A DNA stretch of 64,000 bases from Chamaecyparis obtusa (GCA_027943335.1 BSBK01002930.1:124001-188000), one strand, 5' to 3'; numbered from the stretch's first letter, positions 1-11,389 are shown. Notes: generated by a model from the sequence alone, not told the origin. Numbers and translations are program-made.

Positions 1-281
1 CCAAACCAAACAACATTATTTTCAAAGGATTTCAAGAAGTGAAGAAGACAAGAGAGACGTTTAAAGGAAAAGATGATTCATATATTGTTTTGATAAATCT
101 TGTACACATTGACCTATATGGTCCAAGTAGAACAAGAAGTCTACAAGGTAAGAGATATTTCATGTATTTTATTAATCATTATTTCAGATTGAATTTTGAT
201 GCATTTTTAACAGAGAAATCAGAATCATTGGATAAATTCAAGATATTTAAAGAAAGAGTTGAGAATGAAGTTGATAGGAAA
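1..281 (+). pseudogene. Copia element D, integrase first half (interrupted)
   Basis: Decayed Ty1/copia integrase on the plus strand, open at the left edge of the window. The stretch HIDLYGPSRTRS holds the first catalytic Asp of the DD35E core, followed by the usual GKRYFMYFINHYFR segment and a charged helix ending in VENEVDR. The reading is cut at 281 by element A. It continues at 14485 with the second catalytic Asp region, so the two pieces were one gene before A inserted. The reading frame runs a few codons into the A LTR, but that tail is not integrase. It is the oldest layer of this stack, because both A and B are younger than it. Confidence 0.85.
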
Positions 282-1529
282 TGTTTGGAATAATAGTCCA
301 CAATACAACTGAGAGGGGGGGCGTGAATTAGTTGTATGGAAGATTATTAAACTTTAACCTTTAAGTAGAAACAATACCAAATCCAATGAACACAATGAGT
401 GCCAACACAATAACACAATATTTTGGTCTTGGGGAAACCCTGTTAAAGGTAAAAACTCCAGTGGGAATTAGCACCCACAAATAATGTACTGAGAGTATAG
501 TATCCTTGTTAGAAGATTTAGCCTTGTTAGGAGCTTATTGAAACATTACAGTACATAGTCCTTGTTAGAGGATAGACCCTATTAGGATTCAAGAAGAAAG
601 GGAGGTCTCACTGCCCAAAGAAGTTTAAATCCACCTTCAGAACTCAATGTTCGCAACAGAAGTGTATATGAAGAAATACACAATCTTTTTGAACTATTTT
701 GACAACAACTGTCTTTACTTGATCAGTTCCAATGAAGTGCACCAGTAAACCTCTTCTCTACATACATTAGATACAAGCTCACAGCTTTCACCACCTCTTT
801 ATATCTCCATTTTTTTATCCATGTCTTTTCCAAAGAAAAGACCTTAGATTTATACCTTGTACAATTCTCATGATCAGGTCAACTCTTAAGCCTTTTCTAA
901 TTACAAATAACTACATAAACCCTTTCTAAGATACACACAATATCTAAAATAGGTATGTAATGATTTTATTACAAAAATTAAGGACCGACATCCTTAATTT
1001 ACATTTTCAAACCAAAACACATGCTACATCTCCTGAGTTGACTTCCAAATAAGTCTTCTCTAGAACACACACCACAAACAATGTCACCAATTGTTCCATA
1101 CCTTGCGCTAACCAATGAACATCCTTCAGTACCTTGTTTTTCCTCCCTCAATCTTGCATACCTTGAATCTATATCATCTGGAAGATATACCAAAATTAAA
1201 GAGACTAACTCTGGCATTTCTCACTATCACAATATAGTGACCAGTCTTCACCAAAACATCTGTAACTCATCCAATATGAAACATTACATGATACGATATT
1301 GGATATAAGATAACAACACCTTCCTAAACTATCCTCTATGTTCATAACATCTTAAATATTGGTGCAATGGCTGTACATAGTGGTAACCAGTCTAATATCC
1401 TCACAGAAACATATGTTGACATCGGTGACAAAACATAGATGACAATAGTAAGAGTGCCCATTCAGTAACATGGTGATTAAACATATTAAATGTCTCAATC
1501 ACCTCCCCATGCATTAGCAATATCCAATA
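282..1529 (-). repeat. Element A 3' LTR
   Basis: Long terminal repeat of 1248 bp, matched by 5966-6243 plus 13520-14484. On the plus strand it starts TGTTTGGAATAATAGTCC and ends TATCCAATA; the last base pair has probably drifted from CA to TA. Near the left end it has the G-run motif CTGAGAGGGGGGGCGTGAAT, and at 461-478 a GTGGG/CCCAC hairpin also found in the other copia-type LTRs here. A direct-repeat motif (CCTTGTTAG, then CCCTRTTAGGA) recurs in its first 320 bp. Confidence 0.88.
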
Positions 1530-1541
1530 ATCTCCCCCTTT
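1530..1541 (-). other. Polypurine tract of element A
   Basis: ATCTCCCCCTTT on the plus strand reads AAAGGGGGAGAT on the element strand, directly before the 3' LTR. This is the expected plus-strand priming site. The same tract, with similar flanking bases, borders the 3' LTRs of B and C. Confidence 0.85.
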
Positions 1542-1804
1542 GGCATTGATGTCAATATATGGGAAAATTCATCATGCCAAAGTTATATCAATCCCAAGTT
1601 CTTCAATCAAATAATATTCCCATACAGTAGGGATTTTCTCATAGCAACACTCCCCCTTTGACAATAATGGAAAAGGGTGCCATGAGTCATCAACGGCTTT
1701 CCAACATCTTTATTCCACAATCACTCCCACTGAGGAGTAGATCCCTACATCAAGTCCAGATTATGATAAGGCTCTGAAAACCTTTGGACTGATGCATCTT
1801 TGCA

Positions 1805-3521
1805 TCATTTAATTCTGACTAGGAGGGGCCTGAACCCCTATCATACCTCTGAGATATTCAAAGGTAAATTTTGGCTGTGGCTTTGTGAAGATGTATGCAA
1901 TCTTCTATTTTGTACTAATATATTCTAATTTAATTTCCTTCTTTGCCACCTTGTCTCTCAAGAAGTGATATTTGATAAAAATATATATAGTTTTAGAGTG
2001 CATCATTAGATTCTTTGACATATTCATTGTACTGGTGTTATCACAATGGATAACCATAGACTCATCAAAAGTTAGTCCTCTGTCCTTCAACATTTGTTTC
2101 ATCCAAATAATTTGAGTGTAGTTAACAATAGTGGCAACATACTCTGATTCAACAATAGATTGTGCTATACAATCTTTTTTCTTACTTAGCCAAGAGACTA
2201 ACTTTTTCCCAAGGAAAAATGCACCACCACTGGTACTCTTTCAGTCGTGAATGCTTCCTACCCAATCAGCGTTAGTTTAAGCATGAAGTTAAAAACTTTA
2301 TTTCTTATCATACCATAGGCCATATTCAATTGTCCCTTTCAGATATCTGAATATCCTTTTCATAGTAGCTAGATGTGTCTCCTTTGGTTCTGCGTGGTAT
2401 TTAGCCACAATTCCAACAACATTAGCAATATTCGGTCTGGTATGAGTCAAATATTGTAATCCTCCAACCATTGATATGTACTTGGTTTGGAATATACACT
2501 GAGATTTATCATTACATGATAGCTTATTATCGGTCACCATTTGTATTCCTATTGGTTTATAGTCTTCCATTCCAAACTTCTTCAGCATTTCTTTGAGACA
2601 TTTAGTCTGACAAATAAAGATACCATTCTCATTCTGAATTATTTGCAATCCAAGAAATAATTTCATTTCACCTATCATGGACATCTCAAATTCACTTTCC
2701 ATTTCCTTAGATAATTTCTTACATAGGTCATCATTACCTCCAAAGATAATATCATCAACAAAGACTTCTATTATCAGGATTTCATCTTCACTAGTTCTTA
2801 AATACAAATTACTGTCAACATTACCTTTTCTGAATGCAAGCCAAAGTAAATACTTGTTTAACCTTTCATAGAAAGCCCTTGGAGCTTGCTTCAGCCCATA
2901 CAAATATTTCTTCAACTTGCATACCATGTCTCCATCTTTGCATAGAGGAAATCCATCCGGTTGTTCTATGTATACTTCTTCTTCAAGATCCCCATTCAAG
3001 AATGTAGGCTTCACATCCATCTGACACACCTTGAAGTCTTTATGTGTAGCATAAGCCAAGAACAATCTTACTACCTCTATTCTAGCAACAGGAGAAAATG
3101 TTTCTTCAAAGTCTATGCCTTCTTGTTGTGAGTATCCCTTACATACCAATCTTTCTTTGTTTCTTACAACAGTTCCTTCTTCATTCATTTTGTTTTTGAA
3201 AACCCATTTAGTTCCTATTACATTTTTGTTTTTAGGTCTAGGAACCAATTCGCAAGTGTTATTCTTCTTTATCTGATCTAACTCTTCCTTCATAGCTTTT
3301 ATCCAAGATTCATCTCTACATGCTTCATTTGTAGTATTTGGTTCAACTTGAGAAATCAAACAAATTTCTTCTCTAGCCTTTGATCTAGTCATTACTCCTT
3401 GATTAGAATCACCAATAATTTGATTTTCAGGATGGTTATTCTTTACATACCTCAGAGTCTTAGGAACCTTAGTAGTGTCACTTGTGTCAACACCACAAGT
3501 CTCTTTTTCACATTCTGTCAC
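1805..3521 (-). pseudogene. Element A reverse transcriptase and RNase H (dead)
   Basis: C-terminal part of copia Pol. A 407-codon open stretch (2298-3521) covers the RT: the entry [15 protein letters not shown], the palm region [28 protein letters not shown] and the catalytic box FVDDIIFGG (YVDD-type with Phe first). The sequence continues through KMFLGLQI-like and [14 protein letters not shown] motifs into RNase H, where a second open part (1905-2102) contains VIHCDNTSTMNMSKN. The end of Pol is near 1805. In-frame stops separate the pieces, but the frame is the same from 5768 down to here, so point mutations did most of the damage. RT would copy the element RNA and RNase H would degrade the template; neither can be made intact. 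Confidence 0.9.
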
Positions 3522-4466
3522 AACAATTTCTTCTTCTTCTACAATAGCAGTGGCTTCTTTGATCTATGTAATCTAATTATTGTCATACATTCTTTCTTGT
3601 ATTTGAAATTTTTCATCTATCATCACATTGTTACTTTCAATCATCTTTCTTAATCTTAGATTGAAACATTTTTAGTCCTTGATCTTGGTAGAGTAACCAA
3701 AAAAAATTCCTTCATCACTTCTAGCATCAAACTTTCCTATTTCATCATCTCTCTTGATATAACACTTACTACCAAATATTCTGAAATATTTTACAGTAGG
3801 AGTATGATCAAACCATAATTCATAAGGAGTCTTACTTGTACCTTCTCTAATTTCAATTTTGTTCAATGTGTACACTGTTGTCCCAACAGCCTCTCTCCAA
3901 TTTACATGAGATACGTTTCCTTCAAACAACATTATCCTAGTGGCATCAAATATAGTCATGTTCCTTCACTCTGCTATCCCATTCTTTTGTGGAGTCCTAG
4001 GAGAAGATGTCTATCTGTTTATTACATGCTCTTCGCACTATGAATTGAATAAGTCTGAAGTAAACTCTCCACCTCTATCTGACCTTAGACACTTAATCTT
4101 TAAACTTGATTCATTCTCTACTTTTTCTTTGGACAACTTGAATTTATCAAATGCTTCTGATTTTTCCTTTAAATAAGTAATCCACATTATTCTAGAGAAG
4201 TCATCAACAAAAAGTATGAAATACCTTTTACCATAGTATGATCATGTCCTTGTAGGTCCGCATAGATCTGTATGTACCAAATCCAACTTTCCTTTTGATG
4301 TAAATGTTTTTCTTTTGTAACTACTTCTAGTTTGTTTTCCCATAACACATTCTCTGCATACAGTGTTAGATGATTTCACAATCTTTGGCAAATCTCTTAC
4401 TACATTATCCATACTTGCTTTCACAATGCTATCAAAATTAACATGACAAAATCTTCTATGCCATAC
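3522..4466 (-). pseudogene. Element A integrase (dead)
   Basis: Copia integrase in pieces. The zinc-binding end is visible as CRECVMGKQTRSS (part of 4242-4424), followed by LVHTDLCGPTRT with the first catalytic Asp. The C-terminal part at 3672-3959 reads MLFEGNVSHVNWREAV, then [19 protein letters not shown] and GIFFGYS, a conserved block of copia integrases near the RT linker. Stops at several positions break the frame, which otherwise stays constant. This enzyme would insert the cDNA; the 5-bp TSD of A is its footprint. Confidence 0.88.
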
Positions 4467-4870
4467 CTAACTATCATCTACTTTCGCAAAAAAACAAGAG
4501 GCTCCAAATGTATTTAATTCAAATACATTACCTCTAGATCTAGTACGAGTTGCAATCACCTTACCTGCCTTACTTCTAATAAAACATTTACCATTAACAG
4601 AACTTAATTGAAACTCTTTATCCATTAGCTGTCCAACACTCAATGAGTTATGCTTCAGTCCTTCAACAAGTAGTACATTGTCTATATTAGTCTTTCCATC
4701 CAAAGTAATAAATCCTACTCCTATCATATGTTTAGGAAGATTATCTCTGAATCTCACAACACCACCATCATACTTCACTAATTTAACAAACTTGTTCCTA
4801 TCTCTAGTCATATGATGTGAACAACCAATGTCTATAATCTATTCAGTTTTCTTGTCAACATGAGATACTA
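4467..4870 (-). pseudogene. Element A protease end and pre-integrase domain
   Basis: Starts with the copia retropepsin active-site region, read here as DIGCSHHMTRD. The catalytic Asp (4830-4832) is kept but the following Ser has become Ile (codon 4827-4829); the usual form is DSGCSHHMT. Downstream (4467-4811) lies the GAG-pre-integrase region with GFITLDGKTNIDNVLLVEGL and LSVGQLMDKEF. The same segment is found in L2 at 48474-49300, where the Asp itself is changed. It belongs to the gag-pol frame of A. Confidence 0.82.
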
Positions 4871-4880
4871 AAGCCTTTTC

Positions 4881-5916
4881 TTAATGCACTAGTTCATCTC
4901 TAATAGCAACAAATCCAATCTCTTCATAATCTAAATCATCATCATCAGAAATACCTTCATTAGCATAATAACACTCTTTATCCCTTTTAAGCTTGGAGAA
5001 ATTAGGTTTGTACTTAGGAACTCTTGTAGGACATCTAGATGCAAAATGACCTACCTTATTGCATGAAAAAAATTTCAAGGGTAACTTGCCTTCAAATTTT
5101 CCCTTACCTCTCTTTTCAATTCTAGCAATCAGTGCAACAAGTTCATCCATCTTTTTTTCCTCTGCCATTATCTGTTCTCATTCCTCAACATACTCACCAA
5201 GTTCTTCTCTTAGGTCTTCAATGTTGGTGCTTGGAAGTGCAAACATTTTCTTGTGAGAAGATGCCTTGAATGCAAATTTGACTTTAGGTACCGAATCTCC
5301 CATTTCAATAGCCTCAAAGGTAGCTAGCTTTGCAATCAACATTTCTCTACTAAAGTTTGGTGTTAAGGGTATAGTCTCTTGAATAGACATAGCCTTGAAC
5401 TTGTATACAGGTGTTAATGATCTAAGAATCTTTGCAACAACTTCTTATCCATCATAAGTACCTCCACAATTTTTTATTCCAACAACAACTTCTGTAACCC
5501 TTTGAACATAAACCCTAATGCTTTTATTATCCTTCATTTGTAGCTTCTCCATCTTGGTTTTCCAATTTTGTAACTTCTCTTGCTTGGTATATTTTTCTCC
5601 TTCATATAAAGCTTCCAATCTTCTCTGAATCTCATATGCCGAATCCAAGTCCTTAACTTTAGTGAACTCACCTTCAGATAGTGTACTTATTAGTGCTTCC
5701 CTTGTGACCATGTTGTGTGAGAATACTTTATTTTTAATCATCAAAAGATGATGCCAAATCACTCTCATTCTTTATAGCCACCTTATTCTTTGTCATCAAC
5801 CAATAATTGGTGCACAAACATAGAAAATTAGTTTGCATCTTATTCTTCCAACTGTCAAAGTTTTCAAGATCAAATGTTGGACCATCCTTCCTATAGAGTG
5901 CCATCTCCTGGATCAC
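4881..5916 (-). pseudogene. Element A gag (UBN2-type, one CCHC knuckle)
   Basis: Copia capsid/nucleocapsid relic. The N-terminus (from 5916 or a Met 4 codons later) reads ALYRKDGPTFDLENFDSWKN, the standard copia gag start. The middle part (5445-5768) contains LEALYEGEKYTKQEKLQNWK and VRVYVQRVTEVV-type helices, and the nucleocapsid knuckle is CNKVGHFASRC near 5060 with its first Cys position degraded to FFSC. One frameshift lies near 5740-5768, because the first piece is in a different frame from all the rest; other breaks are stops. The PBS and 5' LTR lie immediately upstream, so this is the first gene of the element. Confidence 0.88.
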
Positions 5917-5951
5917 CTCAAGTTGTTAAGTTTTCTCTCTAAGGACCACAA

Positions 5952-5963
5952 GATCTGATACCA
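5952..5963 (-). other. Primer-binding site of element A (initiator tRNA-Met type)
   Basis: Plus-strand GATCTGATACCA reads TGGTATCAGATC on the element strand. It matches the plant initiator tRNA-Met PBS TGGTATCAGAGC except at one base. Two bases separate it from the LTR start at 5966, as expected for a copia element. Confidence 0.85.
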
Positions 5964-5965
5964 AT

Positions 5966-6243
5966 TGTTAGGAATAATAGTCCACAATACAACTGAGAGG
6001 GGGGTGAATCAGTTGTATGGAAGATTATTAAACTTTAACCTTTAAGTAGCAGCAATACTAGATCCAATGAACACAATGCATGACAACACAATAACACAAT
6101 ATTTTGGTCTCGAGAAAACCCTGTTAAAGGTAAAAACCCTAGTGGGAATTAGCACCCACAAATGATGTACTGAGAGTATAGTATCCTTGTTAGAAGATTT
6201 ATCCCTATTAGGAGCTTATTGAAACATTACAGTACATAGTCCT
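5966..6243 (-). repeat. Element A 5' LTR, first piece
   Basis: First 278 bp of the 5' LTR, starting TGTTAGGAATAATAGTCC and aligned with 282-560. It carries the G-run motif and the GTGGG/CCCAC hairpin (6142-6159). The LTR stops at GTCCT (6239-6243), which is the TSD of element B, and resumes at 13520. Confidence 0.9.
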
Positions 6244-7362
6244 TGTTAGGAATGGGAACACTGAGAGGGGGGCTGAATCAATGTTCACTGTATTTTATCT
6301 TTTTACTTAATCTTTAAATTGAACTCAAATGTTTAAGTATTGAAATGAACATCCACATAAACATGAAACATGAAATAAACACATAACACCAATATGGTTA
6401 GGGGGAAACCCAAATAGGTAAAAACCCCGGTGGGAATTGACACCCACGAATATTTTGTACTAGTGTTTTATGATCCTTGTTAGAAGATCCTTAACCCTGT
6501 TAGGAGTTTCTTTACAATGCATTAAGTATAGTAGACCTTGTCAAGGGTCGGACCCTGTTAGGAGTCTTTTATAATAGTCCCTGTTAGGGGAGTGGACACA
6601 CTATCTTAAAGCTCACTGCTCAAGTGGTGAAGGCTACAACCTTCTGATCTTAGATACACACTATATCTGCTGGATGAACTATCACTGTGACACTGCTTGT
6701 CAGATCAGTTCCTTTGATGCACTGATGATTTGACATCTTGTAAAGCTCTAATACATCTTATAGTCTCTTTGCACACTTCTACTCTCTTCTTATCCCAACT
6801 CTATCTCCACTTCCATGTCAATTACAATGGGCACATCTCATATTTATATGCGCATACAAAACAACCAACTAGGTTGGCCCTTAAACCTATTACATACAAC
6901 ACTTCCAAATGAATTGGCTCAAGCGTGTTTACAAACAAACATGTATACATGTCAGAAACCTAATTATAATAGGTGCATAGCCTTTAAATCTTTAGAATAT
7001 AACCGCAAGTCAAAATGATAATAGTCGGTTGCTTACTCTGTTCTTCACTGGCACACACTGGCTGTGCAACTTCAACTCCCTATATCTTTATCATACTTGC
7101 ATATTTGATCATGCACTCATAGAATAAGCATGAATATAGTCTATCCAACTTAACTTCCAGGGCGCACATCATAACTCAGTCATACACATGTGCGTTGATG
7201 CTCTGAGCTTCAAGAACTCTGTACACTGTCCAGTCTTCAACACTTAGCCAGTTTCTGATCTTTACATCAAGTCCGCTAACTCAAAAATTTTAAATGAATT
7301 TATTTCCATAATGAAAACACTATACTAAGTCATATACACTAGTATATCCAACTTTCCCAGCA
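6244..7362 (-). repeat. Element B 3' LTR
   Basis: LTR of 1119 bp, starting TGTTAGGAATGGGAACAC and ending CTTTCCCAGCA, matched by 12401-13514. It has the G-run motif CTGAGAGGGGGGCTGAATCA just inside its left end and an intact GTGGG/CCCAC hairpin at 6430-6447. Repeated CCTTGTTAG...ACCCTGTTAGGAG units occupy about 6470-6600. Confidence 0.92.
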
Positions 7363-7374
7363 ATCTCCCCCTTT
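7363..7374 (-). other. Polypurine tract of element B
   Basis: ATCTCCCCCTTT on the plus strand is AAAGGGGGAGAT on the element strand, directly adjoining the 3' LTR. It is identical to the tract of A and C. Confidence 0.88.
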
Positions 7375-7705
7375 GTCATTGATGGCAACAAAGGAATATG
7401 GCCAAGTTGCTAACTATCTTTAATACAAAAAACTTTTGTCTCCCTATACATATCTTTCTATCTTATATCTCCTTATACATATCTATTGTCCATATTCTAT
7501 ACATACTGCCACTTTGACATTAATGACAAATGTGTATCAAAACTAATTCTACAAAAACTTACTGTGATAGTACATCTGGATATGCAATCTGCAGATTTTG
7601 GATCTCCTTTTTCCAAAATGTGTTCAGTGAATTTACAATCTGTAGATGGGTGCATAAAGCATACAATAGCTTTTCCATCTTCTCCAGATCAGTGCTAGGA
7701 CCTTA

Positions 7706-10700
7706 ATCATATGTCACCATACTGGCATCGATCTCCTTGATATTCTGATTTAGTTTGTCTAATGAGGGCACAAGAGCATTCCTTAGCTGAGTCTATCTAG
7801 CCCTTATCTTTGTCACCTCTTTTTCTGCCTTCTCAATCTTGTCAATCTGTCCTTGGTAGACATTATTGCACATGTTTACATCCATAGATGGATCTTCCAC
7901 TAATTTCCTAATGTTGTCTATCATGGATTTTGCTTCTTGTACCTTTTTGTACAGATCACCAGTTAACTTATCTTGGTTCATACATTCAGCAATGATTTTT
8001 CTTCCCTTTGCTACAAACTCCTTCAGGGATGCTTGAGTAGCCTTTAGTGACTTCAAGTCAAGTGTATAGTTGCTAACCAATTCATTGAGCCTTTTCTTCA
8101 TATACTTCTCCTCTGCAAATAAGGATGCAGATTCTTCCAAGCTAGAGAAGTTTCCCTTGAACTATGAAATCACTGAACTGACATCATCAACTGAGTGTAC
8201 TTTGGATACTTTCTTGTCTGCAGGTACCAAGTTGTTTAGAATGTTCACTGACTCTACAAGGAGGGGATTCCTCATCACTTGTTTCTCCTTGGCCTTCTCC
8301 ATAGCTAAGACGCCGAACTTAATCAGGTGTTGTTCTCCCCATGAGTCTAAACTGGTTGTGTCAGGTGTCAAACTTGACAACAATGCTACTGAGGGAGTGA
8401 TGGGAGTGCTATCCAAGACTTCTTGTTTTACCTTGATTGGTTCAACTAATGTTTCATCCTTTTGTTCACTTCCTTTTACCTCTTCTTCTTCTTTTTAGTT
8501 TTCAACTTCTTTTTCTTTCTTTTCTTTTTCTTTTTCTATTTTTTCTTTTTCTTTCTCATTTGTTATATCTTCAATGAATACTTCTTGATGAGTGGGAGGT
8601 GTGTTGCTGCATAAAATTTTAGCTTCTTGTGTGCTCACAAAAGCTTCTTCAAACTTATCCAATTCAGTGTCAGTGGCCACCATGGCTATCTCTACATTAT
8701 CAATGATAATGGTGCTATCCTTCAATGACTCTGTCATAGGTGCAGACTTATCTGCCTCTATTTGTGTTTCCATTGTAGGCGCTGAATCCTAAGGACCTGT
8801 CACTGATGGATTATTTGGCTCTGCCACTTTGACTTCCTTTATGGGTACTTGTGCTGTGGGCGCAATGGCTGGATACATGTGTCTGTTCATGAATACTTTC
8901 TCGAATGGCTTCTTTGCTTCCTTAGCAACAAGATCATAGTTCTTATCCATAATGTGTAAAGTTCTTGACTTTGTTCTAAGATGTGGTTTCTCTAAGTCCA
9001 GCAACAAGGATTTTTCTTCTAGGGAACATAATAGAAGAGTATCATCTAGAATCTTTTTCCTTATCCTTAAATCTTCTTCAATGGCTTGTCTCTTTTGGAA
9101 TTCTAGGATGTTCCCTACATTGTCAAGGATCATAGTCTTAAGTTCCAAGACTGTCTTCTTGAACTTTAGCATGTGTTTGACTAACATACCATGTATCTTA
9201 GATTTATCTATTTCACTATATTTTTCATAAAACTTTTCTACTTGATCAATTCTTCCCTCATCAATTATTCTTGCACTTAGCACACTGAGACTAGGTTTGA
9301 AACTTACTTCAGGAGGTGCTTGTGAGTTCTTCCTTTTCCTTGTGACTCTTGAAGATGGATGACCAGTACTGATCTCTTTCTTCCTCTTTGGCATTGCCTT
9401 ATACTCGGGAGGAGCAGTCAAGTCAATGGTTTCTTTGGGCTTAGAAGGAGTATCATCAGTTTTACCCTTCTGTTCATCAGATTTTTCTATCTTCACCTTC
9501 TTCAACTTAGGATCATCTGATTTTGTCTTTGCTGCATCTGCGCTCTCTAATTCCAAAGCAATCTTTTTTTCTCTTTCTTTGTCTATATCTTCTTGAGACA
9601 CTCCATGTATTCTCAATATCTCTGAATTAACTTTATCAACCTTTCTTTTTATTGTTGCGCTGTTCAAGAATGCATCAATTTCTCTTGCCTTCTCCTCATA
9701 GGTTCCCCATCTTGTCTCATTAGGGTCAGTAGGATCTGAAAGCAATACTTGAGCATATGATTCTAAAACTTGTTGATCTACTTCATATCCAAGTGGATGA
9801 ATCCACTTTGTTCTAGGTTCAACTAATTCCATGCATGTTGTGTCTATTTCAACCATGAAGAAAATAGTATCCTTATACTTTTCCACTATCTTTTCTGGTA
9901 TCCTATACCTCATCTGCATCTTAGCCCTAAATGTCTTTAGCTCCAATGTCATGTACTCCGTCAAGGTTCTTTTAGTACATGCCTTGAGAGATATCTGAGG
10001 CATTGTAGGAATGGATTTGTCTAGATACAAATCAGATACTTTTCCAACAACATGAAAGTACATATAGATGATCAAAGACCCAAATCTGAATATTTTGGTC
10101 TTATCATGCTTGATTGCCTTAATGTTATCAATTAGTTGTGCATGCAAGATTTCACATAGGTTGAACTCTCCATTTTAATTAAAAATTCTTATGGCTGCAA
10201 GAATTGTGTCCACATACACATTGTTCACCCTACTGGTGCGTTGAAACCTATAACCAAGTATCATAGACATCAATTTGATGTCATCTTGCTCAATAGGCTC
10301 AATGGTCATTCCGCACCTATCACTCCTTGACTTGCAAGTTTGTTCAACAATCTTCCTCACATATTTACCCACTGGAAGCATGACACCTATCCTTGAAAGC
10401 CCTGTCATCTCATAAATTAGGTCATTGGTAATTCTGACCGGCACTTCACCTATCCAAAATAGGTCATCATGAATCCTGCTCAAAAGAATTTTGATCCATT
10501 CTAATTCATAGAACTCATATACCGTAGCATACTCCATTATAGGGTGATTGTCCCATCATGCATACTCATCCAAGAAGGTTTTGTCTGGTTTTAACATGGT
10601 TTCCATGTTTTCCCTTAATCTATCCAATCCTACTAGTTCTTTCTTACAGTAGATGTATGCCCTAATATCCTCGACATGCATAATGCCCATAGGTGTGCGG

Positions 10701-10801
10701 GAGAATGCCCATTCTAGGTCATCTAATGTAGATTTGAATGGATGCCTTCTGAACATATATCTTTTCTTTTCTACAACATCGAATATTATAGGAGTAGCCA
10801 T
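7706..10801 (-). pseudogene. Element B ORF2: long non-Pol protein, about 1,000 codons
   Basis: Unrecognised large protein. From ATG at 10801 to 7793 all open pieces (10556-10801, 10175-10537, 8789-10147, 8495-8773, 8162-8416, 7793-8140) are in one frame, separated only by stops: five premature stops and no indels in about 1,003 codons. Visible layout: N-terminal globular region (about residues 1-400) with VEDIRAYIYC (43-52), WIKILLSRIHDDLFWIGE (102-119), ILGYRF (181-186), FRFGSL (238-243) and LVEPRTKWIHPLGYEVD (326-342); a Lys/Glu/Asp-rich linker with basic nuclear-localisation-like patches near residue 470-490; helical regions; a Glu/Lys repeat near 8500-8560; and a coiled-coil C-terminus. 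No membrane segment and no RT, integrase or protease motif. The same domain order is seen in element C. It could be a distant env-like or 'putative plant transposon protein' domain; I cannot confirm that. Confidence 0.8.
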
Positions 10802-11389
10802 GACTTACTTCTATATTGCTTTCACAAAGGTTTTTGAGAGATTCTAAATCGGCACGATGAATCAATCAAATGCACAACAAATCACTTGATGAATTAGACT
10901 GTAATCCTTCTTAATCAATGACTAAGACTTTTCTACTCTTCAATCACTCTTAATTTGAATGAAATGAGAGATCTTCTAACTCTTGTGTACTTTAAAGTAG
11001 AATTTCTGTCATTAATGCTTGTCGCGTAAACCAGGCTGTCACTTGGAAATTTCTAGCTTTCATTTTGCAAACAATCAGCTAGTGTGTTCTCGCATGAAGG
11101 TTACCTTAGTCTTCAAAAGTTTAAGGTCAAAGGCACATACTTTGATAGTGAGTATACTAGCCACGCAGGGGTCTAGAGCTAAATTAGATCCCCCTATGAC
11201 CCTGAGGGCCATTCATCCAGATGTAGAGGTCGGTGCATCCACTATGGATGCATCCAATACATACTCATCAACCTTATCCTTCTTTGCTTATGACCAAATC
11301 ATGCTCGCATCCTCTGAAGCTTTCACAAACTTGACTTCTCCTTTGAGATCCAATACTAGTTCTTCGGTCTTTTTAGGGCTTTCCTAGCC
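10802..11389 (-). other. Element B spacer between gag and ORF2
   Basis: About 590 bp between the last gag knuckle and the ORF2 ATG. The right part (11000-11389) can still be read as a degraded tail of gag rich in Asp, Glu and Lys. The left 190 bp has stops in all frames and serves as the ORF2 leader. No protease motif (DSG or DTG) is visible where copia elements usually have one. Confidence 0.55.
10978..11024 (-). promoter_or_regulatory. TATA-like block upstream of element B ORF2
   Basis: On the element strand this reads CAAGCATTAATGAC, a short gap, then CTTTAAAGTACACAAGAG, about 190 bp before the ORF2 ATG. Element C has the counterpart CAAGCATTTATGA ... TTATAAATACACAA at the same distance from its ORF2. 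The C copy is a good TATA box; the B copy is slightly decayed. A separate promoter or RNA start for ORF2 is an inference. Confidence 0.5.

Noticed and set aside
999..1217. 72-codon ORF in the A 3' LTR, with an intact counterpart in the 5' LTR (13954-14172)
   Set aside because: The two proteins differ at about 23 of 72 positions while the DNA differs at roughly 17%, so most changes alter the protein. That fits neutral LTR drift, not a selected gene.
1081..1308. Plus-strand 75-codon ORF in the A LTR and its partner at 14024-14251
   Set aside because: Antisense to the above and overlapping it; no motif, and the second copy ends differently.
7793..10801. Element B ORF2 as a captured host gene
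   Set aside because: A homologue with the same domain order occurs in element C next to the same gag type, so it is more likely a regular element gene than a recent capture. A host origin long ago is not excluded.
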